A stretch of DNA of 35,214 nt. Source: Sphingomonadales bacterium. Lineage in GTDB: Bacteria; Pseudomonadota; Alphaproteobacteria; Sphingomonadales; Sphingomonadaceae. Numbering within the stretch: the stretch's first letter is position 1; each line of letters begins with the position of its first letter. The notes below the pieces were generated by a model that made no database searches, was not told where the DNA came from, and saw only the letters and a list, made by a program, of their open reading frames with translations. Made by a program: the position numbers and the translations under genes. Positions 25,663-33,734 of this stretch are shown here, piece by piece. Where the stretch lies: NCBI GenBank assembly GCA_027486895.1, contig JAIXOE010000018.1, positions 1 through 35,214 of the forward strand. The letters are read 5' to 3'.

Positions 25663-27390
25663 TTGCATTTCCTGAGAGCTTCGTTGGCATTTTTCCGACC
25701 TTCAACAATGCGACAGGGGTTAATCCTCATCGTTTTTGTAGCATTGCTACCGGTCGTTATCGCGAGCTCTATTCAAGGTTTTTCGGCGCTCAACAGCACG
25801 CGGGAGATGGCAACCGGACGCCTCGGCGCGCACGCCAGCGCGATCGCAGAGCGGCAACGTGATCCCTTCATTATCGCGCAACATCTCTTGCTAGCTTTGG
25901 CTACCAACACAGAAGTTACAAAAATATCTGGCGGATGTGACGCTGCCCTGCGCGCATCGCTTAGCAACTATCCCCCGGTGACGAACCTAGCGCGAACCAG
26001 TGCCGATGGTGTCGTACGTTGTTCCGCCCTGCCGCATAAAGGGCAAATCAATTTGACCAACCAAGGGTGGTGGCAGCGGGGCATTCGCGCCGAAGGTATG
26101 ACCATCACCAAAGCGCCCATTTTTGCGCCGATTGCTCAGCGGGAAGTTCTGTTCCTTATTTTGCCATTGCGCACCCCAGATGGCAGGCAGGACGGAACAC
26201 TCACTGCTGCAATTGATATCAACTATTTGCGCAATGCCTTGGTGAAAGCAGTGGACGGCAAAAAAGGATCAGTTGCCATCATCACCCGCGATGAAATTGT
26301 TGTCGCACAAGGGAAGCAAAAGCTGACGTTCGTGCCAAATCTGGACGCACGTCGGGATATCGCGCAGTTGACCAGAGGGCGCGATGGGACCGAGTGGATG
26401 TACACCTTCCACAAGCTTTATAGCTCCGAACTCTTTGTCGTTTATGCTGAGCCCCGCGCGCAGGTTATGGCGGCCGCAGTCTCACAAGTTCGTGCAAGCC
26501 TATTCCTGCCACTGGTGTCCATCTTGCTTGCGTCACTCGCGATCTGGATTGGAACCAACCGCCTTGCGCTCATATGGTTGCGTGACTTGCAAAAGGTTGC
26601 GGGCCGGTTTGCAAAAGGAGATTTCACGGGTGACCGCGCGCGATTTGAAAACGCTCCGGAGGAAATTGCAGCGCTTAGTGCGGATTTGCATAGCATGGCA
26701 GATGTCATTCACCGGCGAAATGCGGATCTGACACTCGCCCTTGAAGCCAAAAGCTTGTTAACCCGTGAAGTGCACCATCGAGTCAAAAACAACCTTCAAA
26801 TCATCAACAGTCTTCTCACCCTACAATCAGGACGCGTTCAGGAAGGGGCCGCTAAAGAGGTGTTGGCGCAGACACGAGCGCGGATAAGCGCGTTGGCCCT
26901 GATTCACAGGCTGCTATATGAACAAGACAATGGCTATGACCGCGGCGAGGTAGCTATCGACAATCTCATGGTTGAATTATGCACGCAATTGCGCGGGGCT
27001 AATCGAACATCATCAAACGTGGAATTGAGTTGTAACGCCAGCGATTTCCCCGTGCCGGTCGACTATGCGGTTCCACTCACATTGTTTGTGGTTGAAGCCG
27101 TAACAAACGCGTTCCGTCATGCATTTCCGGCCGGATCGAAAGGCGCGGTAACATTGAAGTTTCACTTAGACGGCGACAATGCGGTTTTGGACATTTCCGA
27201 CAATGGCCAAGGCTATGTAGTTAATGACAAAAGCGGCCAAATGGGAACTGAACTGATGCGGGGATTTGCCACGCAAGTCGATGGCAAGTTGGACATCAGT
27301 AGCGGTGTGGGCGCCGGAACCCGGGTGATTTTGACGTTCGGATTGCCACAAATGCCTAGATCAAGCGGCAGCGCCGCAATCACAGCATAG
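25663..27390 (+). CDS. Membrane sensor histidine kinase (HisKA_2 type) of the stress switch
   Basis: 575 residues from TTG 25663, one base after the ecfG stop; ATG 25708 is an alternative that starts inside the pre-helix region. Helix 1 (18-36, [19 protein letters not shown]), a large periplasmic sensor (40-275, Cache-like by position), helix 2 (about 278-298), HAMP ([29 protein letters not shown]), then HisKA_2 with His372 in [21 protein letters not shown], and HATPase ([36 protein letters not shown]). Kinases encoded next to ecfG (PhyK, or PhyP in sphingomonads) set PhyR phosphorylation. Whether this one acts as kinase or phosphatase is not decidable here. Confidence 0.88.
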   Translation: MHFLRASLAFFRPSTMRQGLILIVFVALLPVVIASSIQGFSALNSTREMATGRLGAHASAIAERQRDPFIIAQHLLLALATNTEVTKISGGCDAALRASLSNYPPVTNLARTSADGVVRCSALPHKGQINLTNQGWWQRGIRAEGMTITKAPIFAPIAQREVLFLILPLRTPDGRQDGTLTAAIDINYLRNALVKAVDGKKGSVAIITRDEIVVAQGKQKLTFVPNLDARRDIAQLTRGRDGTEWMYTFHKLYSSELFVVYAEPRAQVMAAAVSQVRASLFLPLVSILLASLAIWIGTNRLALIWLRDLQKVAGRFAKGDFTGDRARFENAPEEIAALSADLHSMADVIHRRNADLTLALEAKSLLTREVHHRVKNNLQIINSLLTLQSGRVQEGAAKEVLAQTRARISALALIHRLLYEQDNGYDRGEVAIDNLMVELCTQLRGANRTSSNVELSCNASDFPVPVDYAVPLTLFVVEAVTNAFRHAFPAGSKGAVTLKFHLDGDNAVLDISDNGQGYVVNDKSGQMGTELMRGFATQVDGKLDISSGVGAGTRVILTFGLPQMPRSSGSAAITA

Positions 27391-27421
27391 ACGAGCACCG
27401 CCGATCACGTTGGAGGAAAAG

Positions 27422-28150
27422 ATGTCAGGGCAGTTTCTCGTTCGAAAACTGAACGCTTTCATTCCATTAAAGGCAGATGGTGAACAGGCCATCGACGCAC
27501 TGGCGTCCCGCCGGGTCAAATCCCTTTTGCGGGGTCATGATATCATCAGCGAAGGCGAAGACCCGAAAACTGTTAATCTCATCGTCGATGGATGGGCTTG
27601 CCGGTATAAGATTCTCGAAGACGGACGGCGTCAAATTCTCGCCTTCTTTGTCCCAGGCGACCTAGCTGACCTGCATGTGTATATATTGGACGCTATGGAC
27701 CATTCGATCGGATCGATCACACCGCTACAATTCGCGATGATCAGTCCTGCTGAATTTGAACGATTGGGCGATGAGCACCCAAGAGTGCTGCGGGCGTTAT
27801 GGTGGGACTCGTTGCTTGGAGCCTCTATCCAGCGCGAATGGCTGGTATCGGTTGGTCAACGGAACGCCGTTGAGAGCCTGGCGCACCTCGCCTGCGAGTT
27901 GTTTTTACGCCTTAAAATGGTTGGGCTTGCCGAAAATGGACTGTGCCGGTTTCCGCTGACACAGTCGGACATTGGCGACGCGCTGGGGATGACGCAGCCG
28001 CATGTCAGCCGGACAATCAAGGATTTGAACGCGACCGGCGTTGCCACCATTCAACGCGGCACGTTGCGCGTCAATGACCTTAACGGCCTTCGCAAACTTG
28101 CGGTATTTAACCCCAATTACCTGCATCATCTGTATGAGGCTGCCCTATAA
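27422..28150 (+). CDS. Crp/Fnr-family transcriptional regulator
   Basis: 242 residues, start fixed by GGAGG at 27412-27416 six bases before ATG 27422. The N-terminal cyclic-nucleotide-like beta barrel (SLLRGHDIISEGEDPKTVNLIVDGWACRYKILEDGRRQILAFFVPGDL) lacks the FNR cysteines at the N-terminus and the full cAMP pocket (RxS). The C-terminal winged helix reads PLTQSDIGDALGMTQPHVSRTIKDLNATGVATIQRGTLRV. This sphingomonad subtype often sits near stress kinases. The ligand is unknown. The terminator after its stop is shared with the convergent lipoprotein gene. Confidence 0.9.
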   Translation: MSGQFLVRKLNAFIPLKADGEQAIDALASRRVKSLLRGHDIISEGEDPKTVNLIVDGWACRYKILEDGRRQILAFFVPGDLADLHVYILDAMDHSIGSITPLQFAMISPAEFERLGDEHPRVLRALWWDSLLGASIQREWLVSVGQRNAVESLAHLACELFLRLKMVGLAENGLCRFPLTQSDIGDALGMTQPHVSRTIKDLNATGVATIQRGTLRVNDLNGLRKLAVFNPNYLHHLYEAAL

Positions 28151-28183
28151 AAAAGGCCCGCCGGTTTCCCGACGAGCCCTTTT
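28151..28183. terminator. Bidirectional rho-independent terminator
   Basis: A hairpin between the Crp regulator and the small lipoprotein gene: GG/CC-rich arms at 28155-28164 and 28169-28178 with two mismatches and a four-base loop. It is followed by TTTT on the plus strand and a run of six T on the minus strand, so both convergent units can stop here. Confidence 0.7.
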
Positions 28184-28203
28184 CAACTCCATGAACGAAG
28201 CGA

Positions 28204-28491
28204 TTATTTATCGGTCGTATCTGCTTTGTCTTCCATGGCATCAGCTTTTGCGTCGCCCTTTTCACGGACAGCTTGTGCATCCGCTTCCATTTTATTTTCC
28301 GTGGTCGAATCCATGCCGTCTACTTTAGTGTCAGTCGCGTCGGCTTTTTCTTCCATAGCGTCAGCTTGGACTTCGGCATTGTCACGAACTGCATCAGCCT
28401 GATTTTCTTTTGCATTCTCGGTTGCGCCATCGCATGCGCCAAGCGTTGCAAGCGACAAAGAAGCTGCAAGAATCATAATGGACTTTTTCAT
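28204..28491 (-). CDS. Small charged lipoprotein with internal repeats
   Basis: 95 residues: a signal peptide with lipobox ATLGAC (Cys20), then an acidic, alanine- and lysine-rich helix-forming tail in which ADAMEEKADAT and ADAMEDKADTT are near-copies. GAGGG stands before the ATG. It lies 22 bases after glsB on the same strand and is probably expressed from the glsB EcfG-like promoter. Similar short Ala/Asp/Lys lipoproteins are common in stress-inducible gene sets of sphingomonads; a cell-envelope role is likely but unproven. Confidence 0.82.
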   Translation of the reverse strand: MKKSIMILAASLSLATLGACDGATENAKENQADAVRDNAEVQADAMEEKADATDTKVDGMDSTTENKMEADAQAVREKGDAKADAMEDKADTTDK

Positions 28492-28513
28492 AGATATTTC
28501 CCTCTTTAAAAAA

Positions 28514-28783
28514 TTAACGGACGCTACCGCGACGTACGAGATTAACGATCGCCAATAGAACTACTGCGCCCAAGAACGATGCGATCAGCGACCGAATGTC
28601 GAAGGCACCACTTGTGATAGGGGCGCCGCCGATAAGTGGCGTGATGATGAATCCTGCAAGGAAGGCACCTACAATGCCGACGATGATGTTCAGGAAAATG
28701 CCTTGTTGACCGTCAGTGCGCATTACGATGCTGGCAAGCCAGCCCAAGATGCCGCCGACAACCAGAAGAATAATGATATTCAT
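28514..28783 (-). CDS. GlsB/YeaQ/YmgE family stress-response membrane protein
   Basis: 89 residues from ATG 28783, preceded by AAGGGAGAA. Three hydrophobic helices with MNIIILLVVGGILGWLASIVMR, GIFLNIIVGIVGAFLAGFI and RSLIASFLGAVVLLAIVNLV are the transglycosylase-associated (YeaQ/YmgE) pattern. It sits in the inner membrane; family members are induced by general stress, with unknown biochemistry. The longer in-frame start at 28915 would read through the promoter and is rejected. The EcfG-like promoter upstream is one of the best in the window. Confidence 0.9.
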   Translation of the reverse strand: MNIIILLVVGGILGWLASIVMRTDGQQGIFLNIIVGIVGAFLAGFIITPLIGGAPITSGAFDIRSLIASFLGAVVLLAIVNLVRRGSVR

Positions 28784-28812
28784 GTTAGTTCTCCCTTTCA
28801 GAGTGCGGGGAG

Positions 28813-28837
28813 AACAGTGCTCGTGCCAATTGGTTCC
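28813..28837 (-). promoter_or_regulatory. EcfG-like promoter of glsB and the lipoprotein
   Basis: On the minus strand, GGAAC (28833-28837), 16 bases, then TGTT (28813-28816), i.e. GGAAC-N17-GTT. It lies 30 bases above the glsB ATG. Confidence 0.7.
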
Positions 28838-28885
28838 AACTGTACGTCCAAATCGTTCAACTGGCCTGATTCGACGGTATGAAGA

Positions 28886-28910
28886 GGAACGATGCGTTGG
28901 CCGACTTGTT
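28886..28910 (+). promoter_or_regulatory. EcfG-like promoter of the SFPASDPPS protein gene
   Basis: GGAAC at 28886-28890, 17 bases, GTT at 28908-28910, a full match to the EcfG consensus core. It lies 44 bases above ATG 28954 and is divergent from the glsB promoter. Confidence 0.72.
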
Positions 28911-28953
28911 AACATTCATTGTGCGAACCCAAGTCACTAGGAAAGTGAGCATC

Positions 28954-29418
28954 ATGGCCAATTCAGATACACAGAAGAAATCGACCAACAATGGTTCCAA
29001 CGGATCCGCGCAAGGCACAGCAAGCAATAGAAGCAAACCGAGCCAAGCGTCACGTCCCAAGAGTGCAACCAAATCCACAAAGACTCGAGGCGGGCGTGCA
29101 AAGGGTCAATCCATAGCTGGACTGCCATCTTGGTTTGGTGCGGTTGCCTCTGTTGTAGGTGCAGTCGTCGCAGTGGGCGCAGGACTATATGCCACGCGTA
29201 ACCAGTGGCTTCCCAAAGCGGACGAATGGAAGAATGACTTTTCAGCCGCGTTCGCACATGACGAAACAGAGCAAGAAAATTTCGATCAAACGCGCAATGC
29301 CGGAACAGAATTTATGCGCGATAATCCCGGCGATGATTGGGAAGATGTTGATGATATGTCGGACGCATCATTCCCCGCCAGTGACCCGCCATCGTTCAAT
29401 CCGGGAACGGCAGGCTAA
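28954..29418 (+). CDS. Hypothetical protein with one membrane helix and C-terminal SFPASDPPS motif
   Basis: 154 residues from ATG 28954 with AGTGAG upstream. Residues 1-50 are polar and basic (Ser, Asn, Lys, Gly), then a hydrophobic helix (WFGAVASVVGAVVAVGAGLYA), a charged region, and a C-terminus DVDDMSDASFPASDPPSFNP. The SFPASDPPS tail recurs in many small proteobacterial proteins, often stress-linked, and has no established function. Membrane orientation is not clear. It has a consensus EcfG-like promoter, making it a likely stress-regulon member. Confidence 0.8.
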   Translation: MANSDTQKKSTNNGSNGSAQGTASNRSKPSQASRPKSATKSTKTRGGRAKGQSIAGLPSWFGAVASVVGAVVAVGAGLYATRNQWLPKADEWKNDFSAAFAHDETEQENFDQTRNAGTEFMRDNPGDDWEDVDDMSDASFPASDPPSFNPGTAG

Positions 29419-29484
29419 AACTGGCTAAAGATCCAAACAGGGCTGTCAGGTTCATCCCCAGCAGTCCTGTTTGTTTGTCGTGAC

Positions 29485-29655
29485 TTAGTTTGGATCTGTG
29501 ACCGGCGATTCCAGCGGGGTTTCGTCCGGAATGCTTCCGGGGAAGTCCGTATCGCCTTGGTCCGGGGACACTTCATCGGGTGAAGTTCCAGGGACTTCAT
29601 TTGGCGGACTGAATGGCTTTGGATCGGGATCGATCAGATTTTCAATATTGGTCAT
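29485..29655 (-). CDS. Small Pro/Asp/Glu-rich protein (56 residues)
   Basis: 56 residues, start MTNIENLIDPDPKPFSPPNE, then repeated GTSPDEVSP, SIPDETPLESP. It is strongly acidic, proline-rich and probably unstructured, with no membrane helix or cysteine. The ATG overlaps the stop of the upstream 40-residue gene (TGA at 29652-29654, ATG at 29653-29655), so the two are coupled. Comparable proline-rich tiny proteins occur in sphingomonads. No function can be assigned. Its existence rests on the overlap, the good upstream ribosome site of its partner and the promoter. Confidence 0.68.
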   Translation of the reverse strand: MTNIENLIDPDPKPFSPPNEVPGTSPDEVSPDQGDTDFPGSIPDETPLESPVTDPN

Positions 29656-29774
29656 ATAACCCCCAAATACACGATGATCATTGCTACGACCGCAAGGGTC
29701 AGCGAAACTGCCAGAACGTAACGCACGCCGACGCCGGTCTTGCCGGCCCGGGCATCTTCTTTTCCCACTATCAT
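29652..29774 (-). CDS. Tiny single-helix membrane protein (40 residues)
   Basis: 40 residues: MIVGKEDARAGKTGVGVRYV, then a hydrophobic helix (LAVSLTLAVVAMIIVYLGVI) reaching the C-terminus. Start ATG 29774 has an excellent AAGGAGAAG site seven bases upstream. The (E/D)AR.G..G..VRYVL pattern is, from memory, shared with other short alphaproteobacterial membrane proteins. It is coupled to the 56-residue gene and expressed from an EcfG-like promoter about 110 bases upstream. A role in the inner membrane is probable; anything more is unknown. Confidence 0.72.
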   Translation of the reverse strand: MIVGKEDARAGKTGVGVRYVLAVSLTLAVVAMIIVYLGVI

Positions 29775-29884
29775 GCAGCTTCTCCTTAAATGCAGTGCTT
29801 AACGGTAACGCCCAAACACCAGCTTGGTTAAAACAGGGTTACAGGTGCCTTGAAACATCCGGATTTTTTTGAAACAACATTCAA

Positions 29885-29909
29885 AACCGGAGAGCAGGGC
29901 GAATGTTCC
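29885..29909 (-). promoter_or_regulatory. EcfG-like promoter of the tiny-ORF operon
   Basis: On the minus strand GGAAC (29905-29909), 16 bases, then GGTT (29885-29888), i.e. GGAAC-N17-GTT. It implies a leader of about 100 bases before ATG 29774. Confidence 0.6.
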
Positions 29910-30010
29910 AACCGCTACTCTGTCGTTGCGCGCGGGGCTGAGATGCCATGAACGACCAGATCGGTATAATCACGGCTTGCCGTGCGGTTTTTGTGTGATA
30001 GCAATGCGCC

Positions 30011-31012
30011 ATGGGCGGATTTCCTTTTAGCGCTATCGTCGGACAGGACGAAATGAAGCGCGCGTTGCTAATTGCTGCAGTCGATGCACGAATTGGCGGA
30101 GTGATGATTTTTGGGGACCGGGGCACCGGAAAATCGACGGCGGCGCGCGCGCTGGCGGCGACCCTCCCCCTCATTAAAGTTGTGCAAGGATGCCGGTTCA
30201 ATTGCGATCCTGATCACCCGCATGATTGTCCTGACCATTGTGACGGAAGGCGTTCGCACAAGGTATCCGTGCCTTTCGTCGACTTGCCGCTTGGCTCGAC
30301 CGAGGACCGCGTGCTTGGCACGCTCGATCTTGAACGCGCGCTGGCGCATGGGGAAAAGCAGTTTGAGCCCGGGCTCCTCGCCAAGGCTCATCGCGGCTTT
30401 CTGTACATTGACGAGATAAACCTACTTGAAGACCATGTCGTTGATCTGTTGCTCGATGTCGCGGCATCGGGCGAAAATCTGGTCGAGCGTGATGGGCTTA
30501 GCGTTCGCCACAAGGCGCGCTTTGTGCTGGTGGGTAGTGGTAACCCCGAAGAGGGCGAGCTGCGCCCACAGCTGCTTGATCGCTTCGGACTGTCTGTAGA
30601 AGTGCGCACGCCAGACGACATTGCCGACCGCGTCGAAATCATGAAGCGATGCGATACAAACGAGCAGGACGCAGCGGGCTTTGCCGAGAGTTGGGCGAGC
30701 GAAGACGCGAAGATATTGAAGCGCATTGCCAAGGCGAAGGCCGCCTTGCCCAAGGTTGAAACACCGGAGGCAATGCTCGAGGATATGGCGACCTTGTGCA
30801 AGGCTGTGGGTGCCGACGGGTTGCGCGGTGAACTGACATTGATGCGGGGCAGCCGCGCGCTGGCAGCGCTTGATGGCAAGAAAGTCGTGACACGCGCGCA
30901 TCTTAAAACCATCGCGCCATTGGCACTTCGTCACCGGCTGCGGCGCAACGTGCTTGATGAAACCGGCTCCACGGTTCGGATCGAACGCGCACTGGAAGAG
31001 CTTTTCGGGTGA
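30011..31012 (+). CDS. bchI: Magnesium chelatase subunit I
   Basis: 333 residues, an AAA+ ATPase. MGGFPFSAIVGQDEMKRALLIAAVD starts the fold; Walker A is GDRGTGKST (Lys41), followed by the BchI-specific insert with CRFNCDPDHPHDCPDHCDGRR, then Walker B GFLYIDEINLLEDHVVD and the sensor GSGNPEEGELRPQLLDRFG. With BchD and BchH it inserts Mg2+ into protoporphyrin IX, the first committed step to bacteriochlorophyll. Its last codons overlap bchD (GTGA, 31009-31012). No strong ribosome site is seen before the ATG. Confidence 0.97.
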   Translation: MGGFPFSAIVGQDEMKRALLIAAVDARIGGVMIFGDRGTGKSTAARALAATLPLIKVVQGCRFNCDPDHPHDCPDHCDGRRSHKVSVPFVDLPLGSTEDRVLGTLDLERALAHGEKQFEPGLLAKAHRGFLYIDEINLLEDHVVDLLLDVAASGENLVERDGLSVRHKARFVLVGSGNPEEGELRPQLLDRFGLSVEVRTPDDIADRVEIMKRCDTNEQDAAGFAESWASEDAKILKRIAKAKAALPKVETPEAMLEDMATLCKAVGADGLRGELTLMRGSRALAALDGKKVVTRAHLKTIAPLALRHRLRRNVLDETGSTVRIERALEELFG

Positions 31013-32703
31013 ATGCCGCGACTGCCGTTAAAGCGGTGATGTCAGACGCCGAATTGGCGGTTCATATATTTGTCCAGTGGCCGTCATCATTTGGCGGTAT
31101 TGTCCTGCGTGGAGATGGACCCGCGCGGGATGAGATGGTCGCATTCGCAAAAGATGCGATTGGCAAATTTGGCTCCGTCGCGAAGATTCCGTCAAATGTG
31201 GATACAGAGCGTCTGCTTGGCGGACTTGACGTGACGGCAACGCTGTCGACGGGGCAAAGCGTCATGCGCGCTGGCCTGCTGGATAGTGCGGCGGGCGGTG
31301 TCGTCATCCTGCCGATGGCCGAACGCGTTGCCACCAATGTGGCCGCGCATATTTCGCAAGCCATGGACGGCGGCGATGTTGCCGCCATTTTGCTAGACGA
31401 CAGCGCCGAGCCTGACGACGCGCCGCCAGCGGTCCTCACCGAGCGGGTAGCCTTTTACACTGACATATCCGCGTTGCGCAGTTTTCGCGCAGACATGCCG
31501 TTTGCCAAGCCATTAGCGCTTGCCGACGTTCAGCCCCTCAACGACGAGCAACTATATGCCATTGCGGCGACATCAGCAGCGTTAGGAATCGGCTCGGTCC
31601 GCGCGCTGCTTTTTGCCAATAACACTGCGCGGGCACATGCTGCACTAAACGGCCGCAATCACCCAAATGACGACGACATAGCCGCTGCCGTCCGCTTGGT
31701 GCTTGCCCCGCGTGCAACGCAAATGCCGCAAAGTGAGCGTCCGCCTCCACCCGAGCCGGAGAATGACCAGCCGCAAGACAATGAACCATACGACAGTGAC
31801 AAAGACCGCAAGATCGAAGATATTGATCTTGAAGATATCCTGCTCGACGCCGCGGCCGCTGCAATCCCCAAGCATATACTCGACCAGATCGACGGCGCGA
31901 CAAAGCGCGGTGGCAAAGGTCCGGCGGGTCGTTCTGGGCAGAAGCAGAAGTCAGCACGACGTGGTCGCCCAATGGGTAGCCGTCCCGGCGTTCCGGGCAA
32001 TGGCAAAAGATTGTCGTTGATCGATAGTTTACGCGCTGCGGCCCCTTGGCAGAATATCCGCCGGCAAAGTGCAGCGGCCGATGACGCGCGCATTATCCAT
32101 ATTCGCAAATCCGACTTGCGCGTGCGGCATTATGAGCAACGCACGGAGAGCCTAACGATATTCGCGGTCGATGCTTCAGGGTCGTCCGCACTGTCACGAC
32201 TGGCCGAAGCCAAGGGTGCGGTCGAGATGATGCTGGCGCAAGCCTATGTGAAGCGCAGCCAGGTCGCGTTGATTGCGTTCCGGCAATCGGCAGCCGAAAT
32301 ATTGTTGCCGCCCACCAGATCGTTGACGCGTGCGCGGCGTGCGCTGGCCGCATTGCCCGGCGGGGGTGGCACGCCACTCGCGGCAGGCCTAATGGCGGCA
32401 CAGCAACTTGCGGAGGCGGCCCAACGTGCGGGACAAACGCCCACAATCGCAATACTCACCGACGGCAAAGGAAATGTCGCGTCCGATGGCACCGCCAATC
32501 GCGCCGTTGCGATGGAGGAGGCGCATCAGGCGTCGCACAGAATTGCTGCGCTTGGGTTGAATTGTATCGTGATCGATATTTCGCCGCGTCCACGCGACGA
32601 GGCCGCCGAGTTAGCCGCCGCGCTAAACGGGCGTTACTTACCATTGCCACAGGCGCAGAGCGCCGCGATGGTTGCCGCGATCGAAAGCCTAAACGCACAA
32701 TGA
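31009..32703 (+). CDS. bchD: Magnesium chelatase subunit D
   Basis: 564 residues from a GTG that overlaps the bchI stop. An N-terminal degenerate AAA+ domain (no Walker A lysine loop) is followed by a proline/acid-rich linker (PPPPEPENDQPQDNEPYDSD) and a C-terminal von Willebrand A domain with the MIDAS motif DASGSSA starting at Asp388, then LPGGGGTPLAAGL and TDGKGNVA. BchD is the platform on which the BchI ring assembles. The stop overlaps the bchO ATG. Confidence 0.96.
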   Translation: MNAATAVKAVMSDAELAVHIFVQWPSSFGGIVLRGDGPARDEMVAFAKDAIGKFGSVAKIPSNVDTERLLGGLDVTATLSTGQSVMRAGLLDSAAGGVVILPMAERVATNVAAHISQAMDGGDVAAILLDDSAEPDDAPPAVLTERVAFYTDISALRSFRADMPFAKPLALADVQPLNDEQLYAIAATSAALGIGSVRALLFANNTARAHAALNGRNHPNDDDIAAAVRLVLAPRATQMPQSERPPPPEPENDQPQDNEPYDSDKDRKIEDIDLEDILLDAAAAAIPKHILDQIDGATKRGGKGPAGRSGQKQKSARRGRPMGSRPGVPGNGKRLSLIDSLRAAAPWQNIRRQSAAADDARIIHIRKSDLRVRHYEQRTESLTIFAVDASGSSALSRLAEAKGAVEMMLAQAYVKRSQVALIAFRQSAAEILLPPTRSLTRARRALAALPGGGGTPLAAGLMAAQQLAEAAQRAGQTPTIAILTDGKGNVASDGTANRAVAMEEAHQASHRIAALGLNCIVIDISPRPRDEAAELAAALNGRYLPLPQAQSAAMVAAIESLNAQ

Positions 32704-33605
32704 GCGGGCGCTATCCTGATTGGGCCAGCGACGGCAAGGATTGGCCGAACCGTGACGCGAGCCAATTTGTTCGTGCCGGTGGCTATGAATGGCACGTTCA
32801 AACAATGTCGCCAAAAGATGAAGACGCTCCGGTCTGCCTCCTCATCCACGGCACAGGTGCCTCCACACATAGCTGGCGCGACGTCATGCCGTCGCTTGCG
32901 GAACATTATAGAGTCGTGGCGATGGACCTGCCTGGCCATGGATTCACCAAGTCCGGCGTAACGGGCAGAGTGACTGTTGACGGCATGGCGGCATCGGTTG
33001 CTGCCTTGCTCGACGCGCTGGACATAAAGCCCGATGTCGTCGTCGGTCACAGTGCGGGTGTCGCGATAGCGGCGCAACTATTGTTGGAACGGGGCTGGCA
33101 AGCGCCGCTCATTGGCTTCACACCCGCTTTGATGCCCTTCCCTGGCCTTGCCGCCAAGATCTTCCCGCAACTCGCCAAAATGCTGTTCACCAACCCGTTC
33201 GTCTCGATCATCTTCTCGCGCATGGCACAAGCCCCGGGCCAGACCGCCAAATTCCTCGCGCGCTCGACGGGATCGCAGATCGACGCCGCGGGCGTGAAAT
33301 ATTACACACGGCTGTTCAGCAAATCCGGCCATTGCGATGGCGCCATCCGGATGATGGCAAACTGGAGGCTTGAGGGGCTGGGGGCAAGGCTCAAGGATCT
33401 CGCATCACCGGTGCTGTTGGTCAGCGCCGCAAAGGACGCCGCGATTCCCAAAGCAGCGGTTGTTCAGGCCGCTGCGCTTATTCCCGGTTGCGAGATGCAG
33501 GAAATGGCTGCTTTAGGCCATTTGGCACACGAAGAAGATCCGGCGCAAGCGGTGCAGATTGTCCGGGCATTTGCCACAGCGAACATGAAAGACAGTTTAC
33601 CATAG
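32700..33605 (+). CDS. bchO: BchO, alpha/beta hydrolase linked to Mg chelatase
   Basis: 301 residues from ATG 32700 (ATGA overlap with bchD; the upstream ATG at 32562 gives an unrelated extension). The fold has the oxyanion HGTGASTHSW, the nucleophile Ser118 in VGHSAGVAIAAQ, and the C-terminal acid/His region SAAKDAAIPK and LGHLAHEEDP. BchO is always found with bchID and is a putative accessory factor of magnesium chelatase; its substrate is unknown. It completes a coupled bchIDO unit. Confidence 0.95.
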   Translation: MSGRYPDWASDGKDWPNRDASQFVRAGGYEWHVQTMSPKDEDAPVCLLIHGTGASTHSWRDVMPSLAEHYRVVAMDLPGHGFTKSGVTGRVTVDGMAASVAALLDALDIKPDVVVGHSAGVAIAAQLLLERGWQAPLIGFTPALMPFPGLAAKIFPQLAKMLFTNPFVSIIFSRMAQAPGQTAKFLARSTGSQIDAAGVKYYTRLFSKSGHCDGAIRMMANWRLEGLGARLKDLASPVLLVSAAKDAAIPKAAVVQAAALIPGCEMQEMAALGHLAHEEDPAQAVQIVRAFATANMKDSLP

Positions 33606-33679
33606 CCCTGAGCCGTCAGCGCATAGCGCTGGCGAACGTCGAATGGCGCCTCTCAGGTGTGGTGCAACATCCGAGAAGC

Positions 33680-33700
33680 GTGCTTCGACAGGTTCAGCAC
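33680..33700. repeat. REP-like intergenic hairpin
   Basis: GTGCT (33680-33684) and AGCAC (33696-33700) enclose TTCGACAGGTTC; the surrounding TTCGACAGG(T/C)TCAG sequence resembles the interspersed REP-type elements abundant in sphingomonad genomes. Only one copy occurs in this window. It may also shape the 3' end of the bchIDO transcript. Confidence 0.6.
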
Positions 33701-33734
33701 TACGGTAATAGTAAGAATGAGGTAGGAGAAGATC

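Noticed and set aside
29775-30010. PpsR/CrtJ-type TGT-N12-ACA sites upstream of bchI
   Set aside because: I found no matching palindrome in either orientation.
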